From Actinomadura soli (GTDB lineage Bacteria; Actinomycetota; Actinomycetes; Streptosporangiales; Streptosporangiaceae): a stretch of DNA of 33,623 nucleotides. The notes below the pieces were generated by a model. It was not told where the DNA came from, searched no databases, and saw only the letters and a program-made list of their open reading frames with translations. Both the position numbers and the translations under genes were made by a program. Shown one piece after another: positions 7,823 through 15,843 of this stretch; within the stretch, counting starts at the first letter, position 1; each line of letters starts with the position of its first letter. The stretch covers positions 1 to 33,623 of the forward strand of contig NZ_VCKW01000070.1 of NCBI RefSeq assembly GCF_005889715.1. Direction: 5' to 3'.

Positions 7823-8980
7823 ATGGGCCGTGCCGCCACGTCGAGCCGCGTCACCGCTGGACCCCCGCAAACCCCCCGAACGGCCAGGACACCCAGGACA
7901 CCCAGGACGCCCAGGGCCCGGCGGGGACGGACGCTGCGCGGAGCACTCGCCGCCACAGCGCTCGGCGCGGCCGGAGCCGGAGCCGGACTCGCCGGGCTGA
8001 CCGTCCAGCGGCGTGCCCTGCGCCGCCTGCACCTGCGGCCCGACCCGTTCGCCGGGGAGCCGTTCGGATCGCTGCGCGGCCGCGCCGTCCCCGTCCGCGC
8101 CGGCGACGGCACGCGCCTGCACGCCGAGGTCGACGGCGACGACCGCACCGACCTCGCCATCGTGTTCTCCCACGGCTGGACGCTCACCCAGGACTCCTGG
8201 CACTTCCAGCGCAAGGCCCTGCGCGGCCTCGGCCGCCTCGTCTTCTGGGACCACCGCGGCCACGGTCGCTCCGACGGCGGCGCCCGCGACGGCTACGCGG
8301 TCTCCCGCCTCGCCGCCGACCTCGGCGCCGTCATCGACGCGACCGTCCCCGCCGGGACGCCGGTCGTCCTCGTCGGCCACTCCATGGGCGGGATGACCGT
8401 CCTGCGGTACGCGGACGAGAACCCCGGCCTCATCGGCAGCAAGATCGTCGGCGCCGGGCTGGTGTGCACCTCGTCCGGCGGGCTCGGCGAGGTCACCCTC
8501 GGCGCGCCCGCGCTGCTCGCGCGCACCGCCCACCGCGTCCTGCCCCGCGCGCTCGGCGCGCTCGGCGCCGGGTCGGGCGCCGTCGAACGGGTCCGCCACC
8601 TCGGCCGCCACGCCGCCACGCTCGTCGAGGACCTGATCGCGTTCGGTCCCGACGCCGGTCCCGGGGCCGTCGCGTTCGCCGAGCGGATGATGGCCGAGAC
8701 CCGGATGGACGCCTTCGCTGGCTTCCTCCACTCGATGATCACGACCGGCGGGATCAGCGACTGCGCGTCCCTCGCGGGCGCCGACACGCTGGTCATCGGC
8801 GCGGAGCACGACCTGCTCACCCCCGTCGGGCACAGCCTCAAGATCGCCTCCTGTGTGCCGGACGCGCGGCTGGAGATCGTCCCGTCCGCCGGGCACATGG
8901 TCATGATGGAGCGGCCGAGCGTCGTCGCCGACCACCTGGGCGACCTCATCGAACGCGCCCGCAAGAGCCACACCGCCTGA
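7823..8980 (+). CDS. Membrane-anchored alpha/beta hydrolase
   Basis: 385 residues. The N-terminus has a TPR-rich repeat (residues about 17-31, PRTARTPRTPRTPRARR), then a hydrophobic Ala/Gly stretch (about 40-60) that is a likely anchor or signal. The hydrolase fold follows: oxyanion loop SHGWT (116-120), DHRGHGRS (143-150), nucleophile Ser187 in GHSMGG, acid Asp330 in GAEHD and His358 in AGHMV. The triad is complete, so it should be an active esterase, lipase or epoxide hydrolase-like enzyme; substrate unknown. The ATG at 7823 was chosen because GGAGGAA lies 8 bases upstream. The TPR repeats come from a 9-bp DNA repeat (CCAGGACAC type) at about 7880-7918. Confidence 0.88.
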   Translation: MGRAATSSRVTAGPPQTPRTARTPRTPRTPRARRGRTLRGALAATALGAAGAGAGLAGLTVQRRALRRLHLRPDPFAGEPFGSLRGRAVPVRAGDGTRLHAEVDGDDRTDLAIVFSHGWTLTQDSWHFQRKALRGLGRLVFWDHRGHGRSDGGARDGYAVSRLAADLGAVIDATVPAGTPVVLVGHSMGGMTVLRYADENPGLIGSKIVGAGLVCTSSGGLGEVTLGAPALLARTAHRVLPRALGALGAGSGAVERVRHLGRHAATLVEDLIAFGPDAGPGAVAFAERMMAETRMDAFAGFLHSMITTGGISDCASLAGADTLVIGAEHDLLTPVGHSLKIASCVPDARLEIVPSAGHMVMMERPSVVADHLGDLIERARKSHTA

Positions 8981-9021
8981 AGGCCGCCCCGCTGTCACAG
9001 GAGACCTCTACGCTTCCGCGC

Positions 9022-10482
9022 ATGGCGAAGGCGAAGACGGCCAAGGCGGCCTACCGGTGCTCGGAGTGCGGCTGGCAGACGTCCAAATGGGTCGGGCGCT
9101 GCGGCGAGTGCCAGACCTGGGGGACGATCACCGAGGCGGCGTCCGCCACCCCCGCGCGGGTCGTGTCCGCCGGGCCGGTCAGCTCACCGGCGCGTCCGAT
9201 CGGGCAGGTGGACGTACGGTCCGCGCAGACGCGGGCCACCGGCCTGGACGAGCTGGACCGCGTCCTCGGCGGCGGCATCGTCCCCGGGGCCGTCCTGCTG
9301 CTGGCGGGCGAGCCGGGCATCGGCAAGTCGACGCTGCTGCTGGAGGTCGCCGCGCTGGCCTCGACCCCGCCCGAAACCGGCGTTCCGGCGGCGCGCGGGT
9401 CAGAGAGGGACAAGGCGGAGGGGAAGCGCGTCCTGTACGTGACGGGCGAGGAGTCCGCCGAGCAGGTGCGGCTGCGCGCCGACCGCGTCGGGGCGATCAC
9501 CGACGACCTCTACCTGGCCGCGGAGACCGAACTGTCCGCGATCCTCGGGCACGTCGACGCCGTCGGACCGTCCCTCCTCGTGGTCGACTCCATCCAGACG
9601 ATCGGGACGTCCGAGGTCGACGGCGCGCCCGGCGGCGTCACGCAGATCCGGGAGGTGGCCGCCAACCTCATCCGCGTGGCGAAGGAACGCGGCGTCACCG
9701 TCGTGCTGGTCGGGCACGTCACCAAGGACGGCGCCATCGCGGGTCCGCGGCTGCTGGAGCACCTCGTCGACGTCGTCCTGTACTTCGAGGGCGACCGGCA
9801 CTCCCGGCTCCGCATGATCCGCGCCGTGAAGAACCGCTACGGGCCGACCGACGAGCTGGGCTGCTTCGACCTGTCCGAAGTCGGCATCGTCGGCCTCCCC
9901 GATCCGAGCGGGCTGTTCCTCACCCGGCGCGACGAGCCCGTCCCCGGCACCTGCGTGACCGTGACACTCGAAGGCCGGCGCCCCCTCGTCGCCGAGGTGC
10001 AGTCGCTGGTCGCGAAGTCGCACCTCCCGGCGCCGCGGCGCGCCACGTCCGGGCTGGACACCTCCCGCGTCGCGATGGTCCTCGCCGTCCTCGCGCAGCG
10101 CTGCAAGATCTCCATGCACGAGCAGGACGTGTACGTGTCGACGGTCGGCGGCGTCCGGCTCACCGAGACGTCCGTCGACCTGGCCCTCGCCCTCGCCGTC
10201 GCCGGGTCCACCGTCGAGCAGTCGCTGTCGAGCAGCCTGATCGCGCTCGGCGAGGTCGGGCTGGCCGGTGAGGTCCGCGTCGTGCCGGGCGTCCAGCGGC
10301 GGCTCGCGGAGGCGGCACGGCTCGGGTTCAAGCACGCCGTCGTCCCGCGCGGATCCCTCGAACTCGCCGACGGATCGCCCCTCAAACGCGCCGACCCGCA
10401 GCTCACGAGCTACGAGGGCATGAAGGTGATGGAGGTCGACAGCCTGACCCAGGCACTGCAAGTCGCCTTTACGGCCCCGTAA
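9022..10482 (+). CDS. radA: DNA repair protein RadA
   Basis: RadA is a RecA-related, DnaB-like branch-migration ATPase used in recombination. The 486 residues show a C4 zinc finger (Cys13, 16, 27, 30), Walker A GEPGIGKST (96-104), Walker B LLVVDS (185-190), the RadA-specific KNRYG motif (270-274) and a C-terminal Lon-protease-like domain (from about 310) without protease function. An insertion of about 20 polar residues (about 114-134) sits after the Walker A helix where bacterial relatives are shorter. No ribosome site fits the ATG; a TACGCT box ends 7 bases upstream (9009-9014). It is followed at 113 bases by disA, the usual order in actinobacteria; in Bacillus RadA is known to bind and restrain DisA. 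Confidence 0.97.
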   Translation: MAKAKTAKAAYRCSECGWQTSKWVGRCGECQTWGTITEAASATPARVVSAGPVSSPARPIGQVDVRSAQTRATGLDELDRVLGGGIVPGAVLLLAGEPGIGKSTLLLEVAALASTPPETGVPAARGSERDKAEGKRVLYVTGEESAEQVRLRADRVGAITDDLYLAAETELSAILGHVDAVGPSLLVVDSIQTIGTSEVDGAPGGVTQIREVAANLIRVAKERGVTVVLVGHVTKDGAIAGPRLLEHLVDVVLYFEGDRHSRLRMIRAVKNRYGPTDELGCFDLSEVGIVGLPDPSGLFLTRRDEPVPGTCVTVTLEGRRPLVAEVQSLVAKSHLPAPRRATSGLDTSRVAMVLAVLAQRCKISMHEQDVYVSTVGGVRLTETSVDLALALAVAGSTVEQSLSSSLIALGEVGLAGEVRVVPGVQRRLAEAARLGFKHAVVPRGSLELADGSPLKRADPQLTSYEGMKVMEVDSLTQALQVAFTAP

Positions 10483-10544
10483 CCTGGATCCCGCCAGAGT
10501 ATTACCTCGTGCAGCCCACGCTTGCGACCAGGGGAGGAACCAGC

Positions 10545-10568
10545 GTGCGGCCCTCCTCGGTAAACTGA
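10545..10568 (+). CDS. Possible 7-codon leader ORF upstream of disA
   Basis: GTG at 10545 is preceded at 6 bases by a very strong ribosome site (GGGGAGGA, 10531-10538) and reads MRPSSVN then TGA. It ends 27 bases before the disA start, whose own ribosome site is weaker. It may be a leader peptide that affects disA translation, or simply a ribosome standby site. Expression is not shown by sequence. Confidence 0.4.
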   Translation: MRPSSVN

Positions 10569-10595
10569 CGCCGTCCAGCGACCTCCGGGGGTCAG

Positions 10596-11678
10596 GTGCC
10601 ATCACACGACAAGGGTCATGACGAACGACGCCGCGCCACGCTAGCCGCCGTGGCGCCGGGCACCCAGATTCGCGACGGACTGGAGCGGATCCTGCGGGGC
10701 CACACCGGCGCCCTGATCGTGCTCGGCTACGACAAACCGGTCGAAGGACTGTGCTCGGGCGGCTTCGAGCTCGACGTCGAGTTCTCCGCCACCCGGCTTC
10801 GCGAGCTCGCGAAGATGGACGGCGCGATCGTCCTCGACGACACCCACAGCCGGATCGTCCGCGCCGCCGTCCACCTCGTGCCCGACTCGACCATCCCCAC
10901 CGAGGAATCGGGAACGCGCCATCGCACCGCCGAGCGCGTCGCCCGCCAGACCGGCTTCCCCGTCATCTCGGTCAGCCAGTCGATGCACATCATCGCCCTG
11001 TACCTCGACGGCATCCGCTACGTCCTCGAAGACTCGGCCGCGATCCTGTCCAAGGCCAACCAGGCCCTGGCCACGCTCGAACGCTACAAACTGCGGCTGG
11101 ACGAGGTGTCCGGCACGCTGTCGGCGTTGGAGATCGAGGACCTCGTCACCGTCCGGGACGTCAGCGCCGTCGTCCAGCGCCTGGAGATGGTGCGCCGCAT
11201 CGCCGACGAGATCGAGGGCTACGTCGTCGAGCTGGGCACGGACGGCCGGCTCCTCTCCCTCCAGCTCGACGAGCTGGTCTCCGGCGTGGACGTCGACCGG
11301 GAGCTGATCGTCCGCGACTACCCGTCCGACGACACCCGCGCCCGCGGCGTCAACGCCATCCTCTCCGCCCTCGACACGCTGTCCGCGACCGAGCTGCTCG
11401 ACCTGTCCACGGTCGCCGAGGTGATGGGTTTCGCCGGCCCGGACGCCCTCGACCTGCCCGTCAGCCCCAAGGGCTTCCGCCTCCTCGCCAAGGTCCCCCG
11501 GCTGCCGAGCATGGTCGTCGAACGCCTCGTCGAGCACTTCGGCGGCCTGCAGAAACTCCTGGCGGCCAGCATCGACGACCTCCAGGCCGTCGGCGGCGTC
11601 GGCGAGTCCCGAGCCCGCAGCGTCCGCGAAGGACTCTCCCGCCTCGCCGAATCCTCAATCCTCGAACGTTACGTCTGA
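10596..11678 (+). CDS. disA: DNA integrity scanning protein, diadenylate cyclase
   Basis: DisA condenses two ATP into cyclic di-AMP and slows when bound to branched DNA. The 360-residue length equals mycobacterial DisA. The catalytic DAC domain (about 1-150) carries DGA (75-77) and GTRHRTAER (106-114), both active-site motifs and both intact. A helical linker follows, then a C-terminal helix-hairpin-helix domain (about 295-350, with AVGGVGESRARSVREGL). The GTG start at 10596 gives the family N-terminus. It lies downstream of radA and next to mutY, a DNA-repair neighbourhood. A c-di-AMP riboswitch lies 15 kb away in this window. No c-di-AMP phosphodiesterase gene is seen. Confidence 0.97.
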   Translation: MPSHDKGHDERRRATLAAVAPGTQIRDGLERILRGHTGALIVLGYDKPVEGLCSGGFELDVEFSATRLRELAKMDGAIVLDDTHSRIVRAAVHLVPDSTIPTEESGTRHRTAERVARQTGFPVISVSQSMHIIALYLDGIRYVLEDSAAILSKANQALATLERYKLRLDEVSGTLSALEIEDLVTVRDVSAVVQRLEMVRRIADEIEGYVVELGTDGRLLSLQLDELVSGVDVDRELIVRDYPSDDTRARGVNAILSALDTLSATELLDLSTVAEVMGFAGPDALDLPVSPKGFRLLAKVPRLPSMVVERLVEHFGGLQKLLAASIDDLQAVGGVGESRARSVREGLSRLAESSILERYV

Positions 11679-11764
11679 TCGCGTTTAACCCTGAGTCTCT
11701 GGAGTTCGGGCTTGCGCTGCGGCCCGGCGCTGGCGGCTGGCGGCTGGTGGCGCCGCCCGGCGGA

Positions 11765-12406
11765 TCAGCGAAGGCGGAAGATCTGCTTCTTGACCTCGTG
11801 GCCCTTCAGGACGGCGACATAGGTGCCGGGACGGGCGGGCCTGGCGTCCTTGCAGCCGCGCGTGCGGTTCCAGGTGATGGTCTCGACGAAGGGGATGCCC
11901 CTCCGGAGCGTCTCCTTGGACGGGTCGCCGCGGCGGCACTCGGCGGACGACCAGATCTGGTCGTCGCCGGACGTCACACGGACGTCGAAGCCGCGCTTGG
12001 CGAACACGCAGGAGCTCCCGCCCGTGTTGACGACCATGATCTTGAACTCGGGACGGGCGGCGCCCGCGTACGCGTCCCGGGACGTCGACATGCTGATCAC
12101 GAGGTCGTCCTTGCGGCAGGCTCCGCCGTCGTCTGCCTGTTTCGGCTCCGGGGTGGCCGTCGTGGTGACGGTGACCGTCGGCATCGCCGTGGGCGGGGAC
12201 GAGGGGTCCGCGCTGCCGACCGCGCCCGCGTTCCGCACCGACCCGCCCTTCCCCGAGCCCGGGTCTCCGGCGTCGCCGGACCCGCCGCCGCAGGCCCAGG
12301 CGAGCAGGCCGACGGCACCGAGAATGCCGGTCAGGGCGAGCGCACGGCGCCGCCAGTATTGGTCGAGCCGAGAACCGTCCGTGTTACGTCCAGTATTCGC
12401 CCCCAT
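11765..12406 (-). CDS. Membrane-anchored or lipoprotein-like protein of unknown function
   Basis: 213 residues. A basic N-terminus with WRRR is followed by one hydrophobic segment (about 22-38) ending at Cys39; AWAC is only a weak lipobox, so it is either a lipoprotein or a single-pass anchor. A Ser/Thr/Pro-rich linker (about 40-95) leads to an extracellular domain with four Cys-containing beta-like segments (GACRKDDLVISMS, GSSCVFAKRG, SSAECRRGD, RGCKDARPARPGTY). This resembles conserved disA-mutY interval proteins of actinobacteria; no function known. ATG at 12406 was chosen because CATACT lies 6 bases upstream (leaderless pattern); an in-frame ATG at 12421 is possible. It converges on disA and diverges from mutY. 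Confidence 0.8.
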   Translation of the reverse strand: MGANTGRNTDGSRLDQYWRRRALALTGILGAVGLLAWACGGGSGDAGDPGSGKGGSVRNAGAVGSADPSSPPTAMPTVTVTTTATPEPKQADDGGACRKDDLVISMSTSRDAYAGAARPEFKIMVVNTGGSSCVFAKRGFDVRVTSGDDQIWSSAECRRGDPSKETLRRGIPFVETITWNRTRGCKDARPARPGTYVAVLKGHEVKKQIFRLR

Positions 12407-12475
12407 GCGGTCAGTATGCATTCAGCGATCCGGAAAGAGGGGACGACCCGCCGCGTGCCACAATGGCGGCGCGCC

Positions 12476-13363
12476 ATGAACTCCACCACCGTGAACGCCG
12501 CTTACACCGCCCCCGTCCTCGACTGGTACGAGGCGAACGCCCGGGATCTCCCGTGGCGGGCGCCGGACGCGACCCCGTGGGGCGTCCTGGTCAGCGAGAT
12601 CATGCTCCAGCAGACGCCGGTGTCGCGCGTCCTGCCGGTCTGGGACGCCTGGATGTCCCGCTGGCCGACGCCCGCCGCGCTGGCCGCCGAACCGTCCGGG
12701 GAGGCCGTCCGGGCGTGGGGACGGCTCGGCTATCCGCGCCGCGCGCTGCGCCTGCACGAGAGCGCCCGCGCGATCACCGAACGGCACGGCGGCGAGGTCC
12801 CGTCATCGCACGAAGAGCTGCTGGCCCTGCCCGGCATCGGCGCCTATACCGCCGCGGCCGTGGCGAGTTTCGCGTTCAAGCAGCGGCACGCCGTCCTCGA
12901 CACCAACGTGCGGCGCGTCCTGGCCAGGCTGCTGTCCGGCGACGAGTACCCGCCGAAATCGCAGACGAGGGCCGAGGTGAAGCTCGCGGAGAGCCTCCTG
13001 CCCGTTGATCCCGCGACCGCCGCCCGCTGGGCCGTCGCCGTGATGGAACTGGGCGCGCTGGTGTGCACCGCCCGGACGCCCCGCTGCGTCGACTGCCCGG
13101 TGTTCGACCAGTGCGCGTGGCAGCGGAACGGCCGTCCCGCCTACGACGGCCCGCCGCGCCGCGGCCAGACGTACGCGGGGACCGACCGGCAGTGCCGTGG
13201 ACGCATCCTCGCCGTCCTCCGCGACGCCGAAGGACCTGTCGAGAAACCGGCCCTCGACGTCGTCTGGTCAGACGCCCCGCAACGGGAGCGCGCCCTCGAC
13301 GCCCTTATCGCGGACGGCCTGGTCGACCCCTTGAACGACGGCCGCTACGCCCTCCCCCAGTAA
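12476..13363 (+). CDS. mutY: A/G-specific adenine glycosylase MutY
   Basis: MutY removes adenine mispaired with 8-oxoguanine. The 295 residues show the helix-hairpin-helix LLALPGIGAYTAAAVASFAF (116-134), catalytic Glu41 in SEIMLQQTP and Asp142 in LDTNVRRVL, and the 4Fe-4S ligands Cys197, 204, 207 and 213 in the C-X6-C-X2-C-X5-C pattern. It is about 50 residues shorter than E. coli MutY: the C-terminal NUDIX-like 8-oxoG recognition domain is missing and replaced by a small winged-helix-like tail (about 240-295), as is common in actinobacteria. The ATG at 12476 gives a standard N-terminus. A strong hairpin follows at 13458. Confidence 0.95.
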   Translation: MNSTTVNAAYTAPVLDWYEANARDLPWRAPDATPWGVLVSEIMLQQTPVSRVLPVWDAWMSRWPTPAALAAEPSGEAVRAWGRLGYPRRALRLHESARAITERHGGEVPSSHEELLALPGIGAYTAAAVASFAFKQRHAVLDTNVRRVLARLLSGDEYPPKSQTRAEVKLAESLLPVDPATAARWAVAVMELGALVCTARTPRCVDCPVFDQCAWQRNGRPAYDGPPRRGQTYAGTDRQCRGRILAVLRDAEGPVEKPALDVVWSDAPQRERALDALIADGLVDPLNDGRYALPQ

Positions 13364-13457
13364 CCACGCACACAACCCGCCCGGCAAACGCCCCGCCACA
13401 AGCAGCCCTGCAGAAGCACACCAGACACACCCAAGCCCAACACCTGACACCTGACAC

Positions 13458-13498
13458 TTGAGGGCCGGTCCTTAGGAAGACTTAGGACCGGCCCTCAA
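13458..13498. terminator. Very strong bidirectional hairpin terminator
   Basis: TTGAGGGCCGGTCCT (13458-13472) is the exact reverse complement of 13484-13498, with an 11-base loop. It lies between the convergent mutY and serine hydrolase genes and can stop transcription from both sides. There is no long T-run, as usual in high-GC actinobacteria. Confidence 0.88.
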
Positions 13499-13519
13499 GG
13501 ACGGGCTCACCGCATGGGT

Positions 13520-14944
13520 TCAGTGGGCGGCGGCGCGGCGCTTCTCGTACGTGTCGATCAGGCGGCCGAGCTGGGCGAACTTCTCGGTGTAGGTGAACGG
13601 GTAGATGCCGGGCGGTGTCGCGGACCGTCCGGCGTCGACGTACTGCGTGCCGAGGTTCGAGAAGGCGACGATCACGTAGTGGCGTCCGCCCTCGCCGCGC
13701 AGGGCCCGGACGATGCCCGCGTCACCGGCGGAGTTGTTCACCCAGCCGGTCTTGTGCGCGAACGAGACCTCGGCCTTCTTGTTGCAGGGACGGACGTCCC
13801 GCCCGAACTTGTTGCCGACGACGGTCACGGTGCCGTCCGCGCCGACCCAGCGGGACGGGGCGGCGTTCGGCAGGCCGGCCGCCGGGTACTTCCCGCCGCA
13901 CCAGTTCGTGCTGGACAGCATGTCGTTGAAACCCTGCTGCGCAAGTTCGGCGCGGAAGAACTTACGCGACGCCGGGCTCAGCACGTCGTCGCTCTTCACG
14001 GGCTTGCCGTTGGGGGCCGTCCACACCGTGCCGGGTGCGCCGTTGACGAGCGTCAGCAGCTTGGCGGTGTCGAGCGAGCTCATCGTGATCTCGTTCGACC
14101 AGCGGCCGCCGTTGGACGGCCGGGTGCCCTTGAGCCGCAGCGTCTCCAGGCCGAGGTCCTGGAACGTCTGGTTCAGCGGGTCGATGGCCTTGTGGTCGTG
14201 CAGCAGCTTGATCAGGGCGCAGGACGCGGCGTTGGACGACCACGTGAGCGACGCGTCCATGTACTTGCGGACGGTGTTGCTGCTGGCCTCGCCGCACAGC
14301 GGGCTGATCTCGGTCGGCTTGTAGGCGTAGGTCTCGTCCAGCTTGATCTCGCCCTTGTCGACGAGTTGCAACACCCCGAAGCTGACCATGACCTTCAGAA
14401 CAGAAGCGGGGTAGTCGAGCATGTGGTCAAGCGGCGCGCCCTCCCTGCCCGGAACCACGTCAATGGTGCCCTGACCCTTGTTCTTGTACCAGCCCGCGTC
14501 ATCCCACTGGCGCCACCGCACGCTCGTGGTGGACAGGTTCCGGTCGACCGGCACGATCACGCCGTTCTTGTACGACGGGCTCATCAGAACAGTGCCGGAC
14601 GAGACGGGACGCCCCTGCTTGTCCAATTCGATGATCGTGGCGTCCATCTGCGGCTGCTGCACGATCGGCTTGGGGTCGGCCGCGGCGAACGGCCGCGAGC
14701 GATGTGCCTCCTTGTCCACGGGGTTCCGCAGGGTGCGGAGTTGTGCCGTGGTCGGCGGCGCGGTGTCGAGAACCTCCTGAAACCGCAACTGCTCCATGAC
14801 AAGGCGCAGCCGTTCCGCGACCTTGCTCGTCTTCTGCGCGTCGGCGACATTTGCCGCGTTCACCTGGGCCGGACTCGCGGAACAAGCCGTCAGAGCCGCT
14901 GCTGTCAGTACTCCGATGGCCCCGTACATCCACTTGTGCTTCAC
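13520..14944 (-). CDS. Lipoprotein serine hydrolase, beta-lactamase/PBP fold
   Basis: 474 residues. The signal peptide ends in a lipobox LTAC with lipidated Cys21, so it is secreted and anchored outside the membrane. Residues about 22-160 are an N-terminal region not recognised. The C-terminal serine-hydrolase domain has all three penicillin-recognising motifs: Ser181-x-x-Lys184 (SVLK), Ser236-x-Asn238 (SSN) and Lys398-Thr-Gly400. It could be a class A-like beta-lactamase or a DD-peptidase/transpeptidase-like enzyme; no clear omega-loop Glu was identified, so beta-lactamase activity is not assured. GTG start at 14944 with AAAGGGG upstream. It ends at the shared terminator. Confidence 0.85.
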   Translation of the reverse strand: MKHKWMYGAIGVLTAAALTACSASPAQVNAANVADAQKTSKVAERLRLVMEQLRFQEVLDTAPPTTAQLRTLRNPVDKEAHRSRPFAAADPKPIVQQPQMDATIIELDKQGRPVSSGTVLMSPSYKNGVIVPVDRNLSTTSVRWRQWDDAGWYKNKGQGTIDVVPGREGAPLDHMLDYPASVLKVMVSFGVLQLVDKGEIKLDETYAYKPTEISPLCGEASSNTVRKYMDASLTWSSNAASCALIKLLHDHKAIDPLNQTFQDLGLETLRLKGTRPSNGGRWSNEITMSSLDTAKLLTLVNGAPGTVWTAPNGKPVKSDDVLSPASRKFFRAELAQQGFNDMLSSTNWCGGKYPAAGLPNAAPSRWVGADGTVTVVGNKFGRDVRPCNKKAEVSFAHKTGWVNNSAGDAGIVRALRGEGGRHYVIVAFSNLGTQYVDAGRSATPPGIYPFTYTEKFAQLGRLIDTYEKRRAAAH

Positions 14945-15356
14945 CGGTTCCCCTTTCCCCGTCGGCGAAGTTGATCAGCTTAGGGGTGGACGGGTGCCAG
15001 GGGAAAGCGATGTCTGAATCTTGGACTTGATGTTCCGACCGGACGAGTTCGAGAAGCTCTCCCCCGGTTACGGGCGGTTCCGCCGTGCCGCCCAAGGTCC
15101 AGTGCCGGGACTCCATACCCGTGTAGCTGATCGCCGCGTCGCGCGTTCTCAGCAGCACTTTTGCGAGTTCAGGATCTGCCGGTATTTCGCCCGGATGAGT
15201 CCGACCATCACCGCTGTCCAGATTCGCAGCAAGTTCTCGCCTCACGGAGCCGTTCCCGCGACCCTCCCGGCATCAAAGGCCCTCTCAGCCACGCGGACCC
15301 GTTCACAGCGTCGGCATCCCCGTGGACAAGACCCCAGGGGGCACGCTCGACCAACG

Positions 15357-15440
15357 GGTACACGAGACCGGCGGGTACACGAGGTACACGAGACCGGCGG
15401 GTACCGCATACCCGGCGGGTATGCGACACCCGGCGGGTGT
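15357..15440. repeat. Direct repeats and an array of palindromes with CCCGGCGGG core
   Basis: A 21-bp sequence at 15357-15377 recurs exactly at 15383-15403 (26-bp period). It is followed by two perfect palindromes sharing a GGC centre: 9-bp arms CGCATACCC/GGGTATGCG at 15405-15425, and 6-bp arms ACACCC/GGGTGT at 15426-15440, centred 18 bp apart. Compensating base changes between the two palindromes (TA versus CA in both arms) keep the symmetry, which suggests selection for a protein site or hairpin. Confidence 0.75.
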
Positions 15441-15480
15441 GCGACACCCCCGGCCTCGATCAACCATGGGTGGTCGTCCT

Positions 15481-15544
15481 GCAGGACGGCAGGACGGCAG
15501 GACGGCAGGACGGCAGGACGGCAGGGCGGCAGGGCGGCAGGGCG
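15481..15544. repeat. 8-bp tandem repeat, eight units
   Basis: Five exact copies of GCAGGACG are followed by three of GCAGGGCG with no spacing. It is non-coding, and copy number could vary by slippage. Confidence 0.9.
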
Positions 15545-15665
15545 ACGATTCCCAGATCCTCGGGCCAGCTCTTGGAGAAAACGCGTCCGCTGACGTTAAT
15601 CGTCCCCGCGACCGGCTCCTCCGGATCGTCCGCCGGACGCTTGGCCGCCACCTCGCCATGGACCC

Positions 15666-15743
15666 GGGCACGGGCACAGGCACGGCACGGGCACGGGCAC
15701 GAGCACGGGCACGAGCACGGGCACAGGCACAGGCACGCACACG
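15666..15743. repeat. Hexamer-type GGGCAC tandem repeat
   Basis: About 78 bases made of GGGCAC, GAGCAC and AGGCAC units with few breaks. It lies about 100 bases upstream of the adenosine deaminase start. Confidence 0.85.
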
Positions 15744-15843
15744 GGGCGTCGAGCGAATGGTCGACCGCCCATTCCTGCATGGCCCGAGGTCAGGGCCGAA
15801 TAATGATTGGGCGGCCTTGTTGGGCGTCGCATAGCTTACGGGC

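Larger units (their letters stand above)
14945..15843. other. Gene-free 0.9-kb repeat-rich interval
   Basis: No convincing gene is seen between the divergent serine hydrolase and adenosine deaminase genes. The part nearest the hydrolase (14945-15340) has no repeats; on the minus strand a frame with codon-like composition (including the stretch GGELLELVRSE) runs through it, but it enters the hydrolase gene in the wrong frame and is at most a remnant. The part from 15357 to 15743 is made of three repeat types, listed separately. The deaminase promoter box TAGCTT is at 15832-15837. Confidence 0.7.

Noticed and set aside
10751..12475. N-terminal extension of MutY running through disA
   Set aside because: The extension is Arg/Pro-rich and out of frame with DisA; MutY starts naturally at 12476.
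14999..15245. Possible gene remnant upstream of the serine hydrolase (minus strand)
   Set aside because: Codon-like composition but no family recognised, and the frame runs into the hydrolase gene in the wrong phase.
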